Below are positions 25,165 through 32,088 of a stretch of DNA of 64,000 nucleotides, one piece after another. Under the pieces are notes generated by a model, which did no database searches, had not been told where the DNA came from, and saw nothing but the letters and a program-made list of their open reading frames with translations. The DNA is from a virus, in IMG/VR virus record IMGVR_UViG_3300017752_000004, positions 1 to 64,000 of that record. One strand, given 5' to 3'. How positions within the stretch are numbered: the first letter of the stretch is position 1; every line of letters starts with the position of its first letter. Made by a program: the position numbers and the translations under genes.

Positions 25165-27220
25165 TTTCAACCATCCTACGAACTAGTGTAGCAAAGTCAA
25201 CACTTTTTTCCCAATTTAAATCTTTTTGAGCTTCAGATGGATCTCCCAGTAAAAGTTCAACCTCCGCTGGCCTATAAAAGTCTGGGTTTACCTTAACTAA
25301 AGAAATCTCAGATGTAGATTTTCCAAGAAGATTAAATTTTTCATCTACCCCGCTGCCGCTCCAAGAGCCTTTAATGCCAGCGTTTTCGAAAGCTAACTCT
25401 ACAAACTCACGCACCGTATGGGTTTCCCCAGAAGCCAGAAGATAGTCTTTTGGCTCATCTCCGTTCAGCATTAACCAAACCGCACTCACGAAGTCTTCTG
25501 CGTGGCTCCAATCTCTCTTGGCGTCCATATTGCCTAACTCAAGTAAATCAAAGTCGAGATCACCTTCAGATAGACATTTAGAAATTCTAGCCACAGCTTT
25601 GGTAATTTTTCTAGTTACAAACTCTTCTCCCCTACGCTCTGAATTGCCAACTTTAATTTTACCCACTCCGCCAGAAAAGTAACCCGTCTCAGTTTCAATA
25701 TCATATACAAAGCAGTCTTCCACATCTCTAGCTATTGTTTTTTTAATTTCTTTCTTATTTTTTAGTAAATGGACGCCCTTTTTAGAACCACTTAATAAAT
25801 TGACTTGATAATAAATTTTTTCATTTTGTTCAAAAACATTTATATTAAAATCTTTATTAGTTATTTCTTCAAAAATTAAAATTAACCCATGAGCCAAAAT
25901 TGGAGAATTAGTCTTAAAGGATGCCCAATTAACGTCCAGAAAATCGGGTTCTCCATTTTTTAAGCCATCACAAGCGTAATACGCCTTAAAGAACTCTTCT
26001 TTGCAATGTTTTCCACTGTTTAAAATATTATCTGGAACTTTTTTGTGCTTAGTCTTTTTGTCATATATCTCCTCCCTGTATGTTTTGCAAACTTTTGATA
26101 TGCCAGATACTGTAACTCTTTTAGAACCTTCTCCACCAAAACCAGATGGAGCATTTTCAATTCTGCATTTTGCATTAGAATGAGTTTGCTCTATACATTC
26201 AATAAAATCGTTCAAGATTTCAACGCTTTGATTTACAAACTGTATTTCATATTCGCTTACATAGCCATCGCCAACAAGATACCCTAGTATTTTGCATTGT
26301 TGAGGGGTTAAATTTATTTTTGAGAAAAGATTGGGTAATGATAAATGATCAATTTCGTCTTTGATTTTTAGTTTTTTGACTTGAGTTTTTTCTGCATTTA
26401 AAAACAAAGAATGATTAGGGGTCGTCTCTACGACTCCGTTTCTAGTGTTTGTTAAGACTAATTTTTGATTAGTTTTTTCTAGCGTATTTATTTTTTTTCT
26501 AGAAATAGCTTTGATGTTCACAAAAGATTCTCCATCCCAAATCTTTAAATTATCAAATTCTTTGGTAAGGATAGAATTTTCTTTCGATATATCTGCCCTT
26601 TCTGGCATTAAATTTCTAATATAATCTATTCTTATTTTTCCTTCCTTTGAAATCAATACAGGTGTATTTGCTGACAGGCATTCATGATTAAACAAATAAC
26701 CCTGAACAGCAAAAAGATCATAGGAATCCCGCCAAACTTTGACAATTTGTCTAGCTGCAACTTTTGACGCCCCATAGGGGCTTCTAGGTCTAGACGGGTG
26801 ATTTAAATCTTGCGGGCTATACGCAACATCGCCAAACTCTTCCGATGAACCAGCATTATAGTATTTACAATCAGGGCAGTACTTACGGATTGCTTCAAGT
26901 TGATGAAGGACTCCCATTGTATTGTTTTGAAAATGATTAACTGGCATTCTCCAGCTATTACCAACAAAAGAATTAGCAGCAAAATTAATAAAATAATCTG
27001 GCTTAATCTCCTCAACACAGGATCTAATGCTATGCTCATCCCCGAGATCCATTTCGACAAGCTCAAAGTTTGGGTCTTTAATATGCTTAATATTATCGTG
27101 ATTTGGAACACTTAATCTACGGATAGCTCCATAAACCTTACAGTCAGTGAATTTCAAAAGAAAGTCTGCCATGTATGATCCGACTTGCCCCGTTACGCCT
27201 GTTACTATTACTTTTTTCAT
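25136..27220 (-). CDS. gmd: GDP-mannose 4,6-dehydratase interrupted by an intein
   Basis: Converts GDP-mannose to GDP-4-keto-6-deoxymannose. The extein sequences join to a normal GMD: NAD-binding TGVTGQVGSYM from residue 7, the NFAANSFVG segment, SSEEFGD, catalytic YGASK (Y149, K153), then GYLFNHE followed after the intein by SERRGEEFVTRKITKA, the conserved NHESxRRG motif, and RDWSHAEDFV. Residues 181-526 are the intein. The spliced enzyme would have 348 residues, the usual GMD length. It sits with a DegT-type aminotransferase, an acetyltransferase and glycosyltransferases, which points to GDP-perosamine-type sugar synthesis. Confidence 0.95.
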   Translation of the reverse strand: MKKVIVTGVTGQVGSYMADFLLKFTDCKVYGAIRRLSVPNHDNIKHIKDPNFELVEMDLGDEHSIRSCVEEIKPDYFINFAANSFVGNSWRMPVNHFQNNTMGVLHQLEAIRKYCPDCKYYNAGSSEEFGDVAYSPQDLNHPSRPRSPYGASKVAARQIVKVWRDSYDLFAVQGYLFNHECLSANTPVLISKEGKIRIDYIRNLMPERADISKENSILTKEFDNLKIWDGESFVNIKAISRKKINTLEKTNQKLVLTNTRNGVVETTPNHSLFLNAEKTQVKKLKIKDEIDHLSLPNLFSKINLTPQQCKILGYLVGDGYVSEYEIQFVNQSVEILNDFIECIEQTHSNAKCRIENAPSGFGGEGSKRVTVSGISKVCKTYREEIYDKKTKHKKVPDNILNSGKHCKEEFFKAYYACDGLKNGEPDFLDVNWASFKTNSPILAHGLILIFEEITNKDFNINVFEQNEKIYYQVNLLSGSKKGVHLLKNKKEIKKTIARDVEDCFVYDIETETGYFSGGVGKIKVGNSERRGEEFVTRKITKAVARISKCLSEGDLDFDLLELGNMDAKRDWSHAEDFVSAVWLMLNGDEPKDYLLASGETHTVREFVELAFENAGIKGSWSGSGVDEKFNLLGKSTSEISLVKVNPDFYRPAEVELLLGDPSEAQKDLNWEKSVDFATLVRRMVENDIKKANSA
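25643..26680 (-). other. Intein with LAGLIDADG endonuclease in GMD
   Basis: In-frame 346-residue intein in GMD, residues 181-526. It begins with Cys1 (CLSANTPVLI), has the block B TxxH (TPNH), two LAGLIDADG-type segments (LGYLVGDGYVS and FFKAYYACDG), and ends VYDIETETGYFSGGVGKIKVGN before a +1 Ser. The penultimate residue is Gly instead of the usual His before the final Asn, an atypical but known splice-site variation. Insertion falls exactly between NHE and SERRG, a strictly conserved spot, as is typical for inteins. Confidence 0.92.
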
Positions 27221-27221
27221 A

Positions 27222-28034
27222 TTAAATAAATCTATTTTCTATATAGTAATTTGTTGGATGGTATATTTCTAGTTCTTTGTCTAAAAGTATTTTACCCCCA
27301 TTAGATATGATTTGAGAGCATAGCCCTTTAAAAGCTTCATTATCAAAATTCAAATCTTTAACATCAGAAGCTCTAACCAGGCAGCAAGATCCCACGGAAT
27401 CCATTTCCATATATCTTTCTTTCGTTAAATAATATTCTATATTATATGGGGGTTGGTTTGTCCAAGTTGATCCATTTTTGTTTTTGTAGGCCCATGTATC
27501 ATAGAAAACTTTTTCACTATTTAGTAATTTTCCATCTTTGCTTTTGACAAACCCACCTGGTCTCATAACCAATTTGGCAAATATTATTGGGGAAATTGCG
27601 GAGATTGTTTTATCTGATTCCATTTTTTCAACCAACTGATTTATGGTATCTTTTTGTGGAAAAATCAAATCCGATTCTGTCCATAAAATATAATCGGGGT
27701 TGAAATTTTTAGCAAAGGAAAAAAGCAGATTGGCTAAAAACCCAAGAGCATTAATTCTTTTAGCGGACGAAACAGACCTTACTGGACCAAAATCTAAATC
27801 GTCACTTAATTTCAAGAAATTGACATTCTTGTTCTTTTTTTGGTTAATTCTGATATGCCTCTCTGTCTCATCTTGAGAGTCGTTTTCTAGGACATTTATA
27901 GATAGATTAAAATTTTTATTTAAATTTTGTTTTTGCTCCTCAATCGTATTAAAAAAACGATTAACTTGATCCGTTTCTATGCTGTGCCAACGAACAGAGT
28001 CTTTAAAGAGGGAGCATATGGCTATATTTTTCAT
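27222..28034 (-). CDS. GT-A-type glycosyltransferase (Anp1/mannosyltransferase-like)
   Basis: A 270-residue protein with a GT-A layout: IAICSLFKDS start strand, NVLENDSQDETE, then FNPDYILWTESDLIFPQ, where ESDL takes the place of the metal-binding DxD, and VGSCCLVRASDV further on. This is the pattern of Anp1/Van1-like or related mannosyltransferases. It starts 11 bases after the acetyltransferase gene and ends 1 base before gmd, so it is in the sugar cassette and may transfer the sugar made by it. Donor and acceptor are unknown. Confidence 0.62.
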   Translation of the reverse strand: MKNIAICSLFKDSVRWHSIETDQVNRFFNTIEEQKQNLNKNFNLSINVLENDSQDETERHIRINQKKNKNVNFLKLSDDLDFGPVRSVSSAKRINALGFLANLLFSFAKNFNPDYILWTESDLIFPQKDTINQLVEKMESDKTISAISPIIFAKLVMRPGGFVKSKDGKLLNSEKVFYDTWAYKNKNGSTWTNQPPYNIEYYLTKERYMEMDSVGSCCLVRASDVKDLNFDNEAFKGLCSQIISNGGKILLDKELEIYHPTNYYIENRFI

Positions 28035-28045
28035 ATCAACGTATA

Positions 28046-28468
28046 CTAATTGCTGCCAATGAAAAGTCTAGAAAAATAATAACTCTTATCGCATTCTGAT
28101 GTTTTTGTGAATCTAAATTTTTTATACAAACCAACTGCTTCTGGGTTAAGCTTATGTACTGATAATTTTAAATTTATTTTACACTGGTCGGCGTAATTGG
28201 TTAAATAGCTCATTAGTTTTGTCCCATAACCTAATTTAACTTTAGATTCAACAATACATATTCCAAGCCAAACCGTTTCTCCATCTTTATCTAGGTGGCC
28301 ATAGCCAACTGGATTGTCGTCTTCATATAAAAGAATTGTAATTATATGGTTATTTAAAGAACCCAAATCTCTTGTATTGAAATATGTAAATGTATCAGAT
28401 GAGCTACCCATCTGTTCTATAAAAAGTTTTATGTCTTTATTGTTTTTGCCTACCTCTTTAAGCATCAT
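28046..28468 (-). CDS. GNAT N-acetyltransferase, sugar cassette
   Basis: A 140-residue GNAT protein: IITILLYEDDNPVGYGHL, TVWLGICIVESKVKLGYGTKLMSYL with the acetyl-CoA loop KLGYGT, and VHKLNPEAVGLYKKFRF, the usual family ending. It starts in an ATGA overlap with the DegT-type aminotransferase gene. In this setting the likely substrate is the amino sugar made by that enzyme (N-acetylation of perosamine), which is inference from context. Confidence 0.78.
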   Translation of the reverse strand: MMLKEVGKNNKDIKLFIEQMGSSSDTFTYFNTRDLGSLNNHIITILLYEDDNPVGYGHLDKDGETVWLGICIVESKVKLGYGTKLMSYLTNYADQCKINLKLSVHKLNPEAVGLYKKFRFTKTSECDKSYYFSRLFIGSN

Positions 28469-29538
28469 AGTACTTTTTTAACAACGTCGCAAATTTGTTT
28501 AATTTCGGCATCTTTTAATTCTGGAAAAGACGGAAGCATAATAACTTTTTTATTAACATCTGCGGCATTTTCGTACACCTCGTTTGAAGCGTAAGGTTTC
28601 ATAGAGTTGACTGGATAAAACATCGGCCTTGTGTCTATGCCTTTTTTATTTAAATTTTCTTTTATTTCCTTAATTTTTGAGGAGTATATGGCAAACATCC
28701 AATTGGAGTGTTTTGCACCAACTGTCGTTTCTTGTAATTTTAAATTTTCTCCAATAGAGGAATTAAGGTTTTCTCTGTATGTATTGAATACTCTATCTTT
28801 TTCTGATAAAATTTCTTTGATTCTAAGCATTTGAGCATAGCCTAGAGCAGCTTGTATATTAGTCATTCTATAGTTATATCCAATATCACCGTGAATGTAA
28901 GTCTCATCTTGAGCTTGCCCTTTTAGGTATTTAACTTTTTCAAAAATACTAGCGTCATTTGTGGTGATCATGCCGCCTTCGCCAGTAGTCAGATTTTTAT
29001 TGCCAAAAAAACTAAACGCCGCACACTTGCCAAGTATGCCTGTTTTTTCACCATTTAAAGATGCCCCAATAGATTCGCATGCATCTTCTATGCATAATAT
29101 GTTATTTTCTTTGCACCACTCATATATTTCTTTGCCACATGGGTTACCTAACATATGAACCAAGAAAACAGCTTTTGTTTTTTTTGTTACCTTCTTTTTG
29201 ATTTCGTTAAGAGATATGTTCCATGTATTTTTGTCTATGTCGGCTAGAATTGGCGTAGCGTTACAGTACTTAACTGCATTTGCGCATGCAATAAAAGTTG
29301 AAGCTGGGATTATAACTTCGTCCCCCCTCTTAATTCCATTGCTGAGTAGGGATAAATGACAAGCCGATGTTCCGCTATTCAAGGATACAGAGTATTTAGA
29401 TCCAATAAATTTACTAAATTCATTTTCAAATAAATTTACATACTCTCCTATGGAAGAAAACCAACCTGAGTCAACGGCATCTTGGAGAACGTCTCTTTCT
29501 ACTTTTGTTATCCAGGGTTTGTAAATTGGTATTCTCAT
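28465..29538 (-). CDS. DegT/DnrJ/EryC1-family sugar aminotransferase (perosamine-synthase-like)
   Basis: PLP-dependent nucleotide-sugar aminotransferase. Visible motifs: SLNSGTSACHLSL (cofactor phosphate loop), ADIDKNTWNI, CIEDACESIGAS with the PLP-contacting Asp (D152), and FSFFGNKNLTTGEGG with the Schiff-base lysine K181. Together with GMD in the same operon the best guess is GDP-perosamine synthase, which aminates GDP-4-keto-6-deoxymannose. Length, 357 residues, is typical. Start overlaps the SemiSWEET-like gene stop (ATGA). Confidence 0.9.
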   Translation of the reverse strand: MRIPIYKPWITKVERDVLQDAVDSGWFSSIGEYVNLFENEFSKFIGSKYSVSLNSGTSACHLSLLSNGIKRGDEVIIPASTFIACANAVKYCNATPILADIDKNTWNISLNEIKKKVTKKTKAVFLVHMLGNPCGKEIYEWCKENNILCIEDACESIGASLNGEKTGILGKCAAFSFFGNKNLTTGEGGMITTNDASIFEKVKYLKGQAQDETYIHGDIGYNYRMTNIQAALGYAQMLRIKEILSEKDRVFNTYRENLNSSIGENLKLQETTVGAKHSNWMFAIYSSKIKEIKENLNKKGIDTRPMFYPVNSMKPYASNEVYENAADVNKKVIMLPSFPELKDAEIKQICDVVKKVL

Positions 29539-29792
29539 TTTTTATATTTAAACCATACAGCAAGCATTACTATAGCTGATAGTAAACTAAGTCCGTAATT
29601 AATCAACCACCAAAAATCAAACCCAATTCTTAGGATAGTATAATATATGGCAGAAATATAACCCACAATAGAAAGTATAAAAAGAGAAAGGCTTACATCT
29701 TCTACTTTTTTTGTTTTGATACTTTTTATTATTTGAGGCCAAATGCAAGTGCTAAAACAAACAGTATAAACTAACCCTAAGAATTGTTCCAT
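29535..29792 (-). CDS. SemiSWEET / PQ-loop small sugar transporter
   Basis: An 85-residue membrane protein with three predicted helices (about 5-20, 33-52, 60-80). The first is followed by WPQIIKSIKTKKVEDVSLSLFIL, which is the PQ-loop signature of SemiSWEETs (xxPQxxKxxxTKxxxxxS). These proteins dimerise and move small sugars through the inner membrane. It lies between thyX and the sugar aminotransferase, overlapping both, so it belongs to the operon. A substrate cannot be inferred. Confidence 0.78.
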   Translation of the reverse strand: MEQFLGLVYTVCFSTCIWPQIIKSIKTKKVEDVSLSLFILSIVGYISAIYYTILRIGFDFWWLINYGLSLLSAIVMLAVWFKYKK

Positions 29793-30454
29793 TCAAGCGC
29801 CTCCGATAACGTGGGAAATTTATCCAAGAAAATACGCTTGCAGCCTTCGGCTATTTGACGGTGTTCTTTTTGTGTTTCTTCTTGAGCGCGGAGATCAATG
29901 TAATGAATCCAGCTGCGCAGAGAACCAGACATATACATTGTTGTCTCTGTAGATAGCGGCAAAAGCATTCTAGCGCTTTCTCTAGCGACTCCAGCGTTTA
30001 TTAGCCTTTCGTAGGTTTTAAAAGCAAAATCAGTAAAGTCTTCAATGATGTAAGAAGCTGGCCGACTCATTTCGGCGAAGCATTCATCCATGATAACTGG
30101 GTCAACTGTCTCGTTACCAACCTGTCTATTCGTTTCTCCTTGTTTTCTAAGCTCAATAGGACAGAAATTTAAGGCTTCGGAATATCTTTGACTAAACTCT
30201 TGGAAGGAAAAAGATCGGTGTCTAAGAATTTGAGCAGCGATAGCTCGACTCGTTTTGATTTCCAATGTCATTGATGCCATTTCAAATGGCGACCAATGCT
30301 TATGCTTGATTAAGTATTTTAAAAGCTTCGGTGCTGTTTCTGTGTTTAGCTGATTGCTTGGGTTGCTGACGCGAGCGCAATAAGCGACAAGGTCTTCTGC
30401 GTTTTTTACCCCTTTAATTTCAGGCTTAGAAATGGATATTAATTTTACTGACAT
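29777..30454 (-). CDS. thyX: Flavin-dependent thymidylate synthase
   Basis: Makes dTMP from dUMP using FAD, NADPH and methylene-tetrahydrofolate. The ThyX signature RHRSFSFQEFSQRYS (78-92) is complete, and the C-terminal half has the VARESARMLLP and WIHYIDLRAQEETQ segments, including the dUMP-contacting Arg. 225 residues is normal. It starts the long sugar/recombination operon (to 23699). Two ATGs are possible (30458, 30454); the second lies 6 bases after the -10 box. Confidence 0.95.
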   Translation of the reverse strand: MSVKLISISKPEIKGVKNAEDLVAYCARVSNPSNQLNTETAPKLLKYLIKHKHWSPFEMASMTLEIKTSRAIAAQILRHRSFSFQEFSQRYSEALNFCPIELRKQGETNRQVGNETVDPVIMDECFAEMSRPASYIIEDFTDFAFKTYERLINAGVARESARMLLPLSTETTMYMSGSLRSWIHYIDLRAQEETQKEHRQIAEGCKRIFLDKFPTLSEALEWNNS

Positions 30455-30460
30455 CCATAT

Positions 30461-30488
30461 ATGCTATCTTAAGTATGGTTTTTGTCAA
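30461..30488 (-). promoter_or_regulatory. Promoter of the thyX operon (leaderless type)
   Basis: Minus strand TTGACA (30483-30488), 16-base spacer, TAGCAT (30461-30466), and 6 bases to the ATG at 30454. The -10 is imperfect, but the spacing is the same as at dnaB, nrdB and other genes here. The -35 lies inside the preceding small gene. Confidence 0.55.
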
Positions 30489-30678
30489 TAGATATATACG
30501 CATCTCTAGATTTTTTCCACTCAGATCTATGCTTTTTTATCCAAGTTAGCAGTGCTACTTCAAACCCTATATCTTTTCCTTTTTTTTTAGACTCTATCCA
30601 TTTAAGTTCTAAAATTTCATCTCTTTCTGCTAGAAACTCCTTATATAGACTAGACCCTGTTGGAAAATTATAATTCAT
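30469..30678 (-). CDS. Small conserved phage protein
   Basis: A 69-residue protein of a type common in phages: FLAERDEILELKWIESKKKGKDIGFEVALLTWIKKHRSEW. Function unknown; it looks all-helical. It starts in a TAATG overlap with the 294-residue gene and its coding region carries the thyX -35. Confidence 0.65.
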   Translation of the reverse strand: MNYNFPTGSSLYKEFLAERDEILELKWIESKKKGKDIGFEVALLTWIKKHRSEWKKSRDAYISIDKNHT

Positions 30679-31562
30679 TAATCTTCATCCTGAATTTCTT
30701 TGACTTCAGCGAGGGAAGGGTTGATTTCAAGTAGGAAGGCATCGGATTCTAATTCTGCTTGTACTTTCTTGCCCGCTCTCCACTGCCTACAGGACCAATA
30801 TCTCGCTTTATATTTAGGCCCAGGATTTGTATCGCATTGATGTCTAGCTCTAAATGATTTACGTCTCGCTGGGTCGTCTCTTTTGATTTCCATATTTGGA
30901 TCTCCAAAGGTGACTTTTACAACATTGCCTTTGTCATTTTTTACATATACGCCAAATTTCTTTTTAGAACCTTTTGGAAGTCTGAATGGTTTATTTAAAG
31001 TTTTATTTTCCGCTTCTGTTTCGCACTCCCAATCTTCAGATTCTGAGTATTCTAATATTTCTGTGTCTGATATTTTCGAAGCTAAAAGGTCTATCTTGGC
31101 TAAGGCTAATTCTACTTTTGAATAATCGTCAAACATCGACTCGATTGTCAGGTCTAAAATTTCTTCTTCTGATGCTTTAGCTACGTCTTGGTCTGCCTTA
31201 CGATAAGAGTCTTTTACCTTTCCGCCTTTTACCATTTTTAAGAACATATTAACACGAGCCATCGCCCAGCTACCTCTTGTTTGTCCTGGTCTGTGTGAAG
31301 TGGAAAAAGCCCCTGCGCCCCTGCGATAAATCTTTTTAAGCATACCTAGGGTGACTTTTTTGCTAGATTTTTCGTTATGCTCTTTTACTTTGTTTTTGAG
31401 TGAAACTGTAACTTTCTCGCTAAAGGTGATTGCGCCAGCCGCAGAACCTGGCTCGTTTACGGAGGAGCCTCTTTTTTTTTCTTCTTTTTCCGCTGGTGTT
31501 TGTGCGGCGCTTTTGGGGCCTGAGCGATCAGCTTGAAGTTGTTTTGAGAAATCTAGTTCCAT
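30678..31562 (-). CDS. Conserved phage protein with two recognisable modules, function unknown
   Basis: Two modules are visible. About residues 75-125 (GMLKKIYRRGAGAFSTSHRPGQ, then WAMARVNMFLKMV) resemble a short conserved phage module (DUF5824-like). About 195-262 read KKKFGVYVKNDKGNVVKVTFGD, then RRKSFRARHQCD and KARYWSCRQW, a module common in phage structural or maturation proteins that often ends with a Cys/Trp pair. An Ala/Ser/Lys-rich N-terminus and an acidic tail frame them. A GTGTAAT element 8 bases before the ATG suggests its own transcript. Confidence 0.6.
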   Translation of the reverse strand: MELDFSKQLQADRSGPKSAAQTPAEKEEKKRGSSVNEPGSAAGAITFSEKVTVSLKNKVKEHNEKSSKKVTLGMLKKIYRRGAGAFSTSHRPGQTRGSWAMARVNMFLKMVKGGKVKDSYRKADQDVAKASEEEILDLTIESMFDDYSKVELALAKIDLLASKISDTEILEYSESEDWECETEAENKTLNKPFRLPKGSKKKFGVYVKNDKGNVVKVTFGDPNMEIKRDDPARRKSFRARHQCDTNPGPKYKARYWSCRQWRAGKKVQAELESDAFLLEINPSLAEVKEIQDED

Positions 31563-31570
31563 ACCTATAT

Positions 31571-31576
31571 ATTACA
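31571..31576 (-). promoter_or_regulatory. GTGTAAT start element of the 294-residue gene
   Basis: Minus strand AAGTGTAAT ends 8 bases before the ATG at 31562; no -35. Confidence 0.5.
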
Positions 31577-31591
31577 CTTTTTTTAAAAAAT

Positions 31592-31879
31592 CTAACCCCA
31601 TATTTTGTAAGCTATAATTGCGGCAACAGATGTCAGCAGTCCGCTCATAAAGACCCAAGTTATTTTACTGAACCCATTCATAAATGCCCTAGTCTCAGCG
31701 GTTGATTTTTCCATTTCCATTATCCTTGAGTTCATATCTTCGATTTTTTTAAAAAGAACATCGGTTAAAGTCCCTAGTTGAATTAGCTTCTCTTCGGCTC
31801 TAGCTATAGAGATGATGGCGTCTGATAATTTATCAACCTTTTCCTCTATTCGGGTTAGTCTATCTGATTTTTCTGTCAT
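31592..31879 (-). CDS. Small coiled-coil protein with a C-terminal membrane helix (XhlA/holin-like candidate)
   Basis: The 95-residue protein starts with a charged heptad region (TRIEEKVDKLSDAIISIAR ... LFKKIEDMNSRIMEMEKS) and ends with one hydrophobic helix, FSKITWVFMSGLLTSVAAIIAYKIW. This is the layout of hemolysin XhlA-type and holin-associated phage proteins. A lysis role is the best guess, but no endolysin is seen in the window, so it could be another membrane-anchored phage protein. A GTGTAAT element lies 8 bases before the ATG. Confidence 0.55.
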   Translation of the reverse strand: MTEKSDRLTRIEEKVDKLSDAIISIARAEEKLIQLGTLTDVLFKKIEDMNSRIMEMEKSTAETRAFMNGFSKITWVFMSGLLTSVAAIIAYKIWG

Positions 31880-31887
31880 TAATATTA

Positions 31888-31893
31888 ATTACA
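31888..31893 (-). promoter_or_regulatory. GTGTAAT start element of the coiled-coil/membrane gene
   Basis: Minus strand TTTAGTGTAAT ends 8 bases before the ATG at 31879; no -35 is evident. An additional inverted repeat AAGTGT-TT-ACACTT lies upstream at 31949-31962. Confidence 0.5.
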
Positions 31894-31948
31894 CTAAATT
31901 ATTGAAAATCTTTTAGAAAAGAAGTATTATAAGTGCCTGCTGCCGCAC

Positions 31949-31962
31949 AAGTGTTTACACTT
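31949..31962. repeat. Short inverted repeat AAGTGT-tt-ACACTT
   Basis: Perfect 6-base arms around two bases in the non-coding stretch between nrdA and the membrane-protein gene. It reuses the GTGTAA core found in start elements and could be an operator. Otherwise 31894-32025 holds nothing I can name. Confidence 0.4.
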
Positions 31963-32025
31963 TTTAATCGATTGGCATTAAAATAAAAAATTTATGATTT
32001 TGACGTTTTATAAGCAGTTAGAAAC

Positions 32026-32062
32026 ACAAAAAAACGATTGAGCATATAGCAGCAATCGTTTT
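32026..32062 (-). terminator. Rho-independent terminator after nrdA
   Basis: Stem arms AAAACGATTG (32031-32040) and CAATCGTTTT (32053-32062), 10 bp, with a 12-base loop; on the minus strand the T-run follows at once. Confidence 0.8.
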
Positions 32063-32088
32063 GTGTTATTTTATGTTAAAGGGCTGTA

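Noticed and set aside
25643-26680. Free-standing homing endonuclease gene inside gmd
   Set aside because: The frame is continuous with both exteins and has intein splice blocks, so it is an intein and not an inserted gene.
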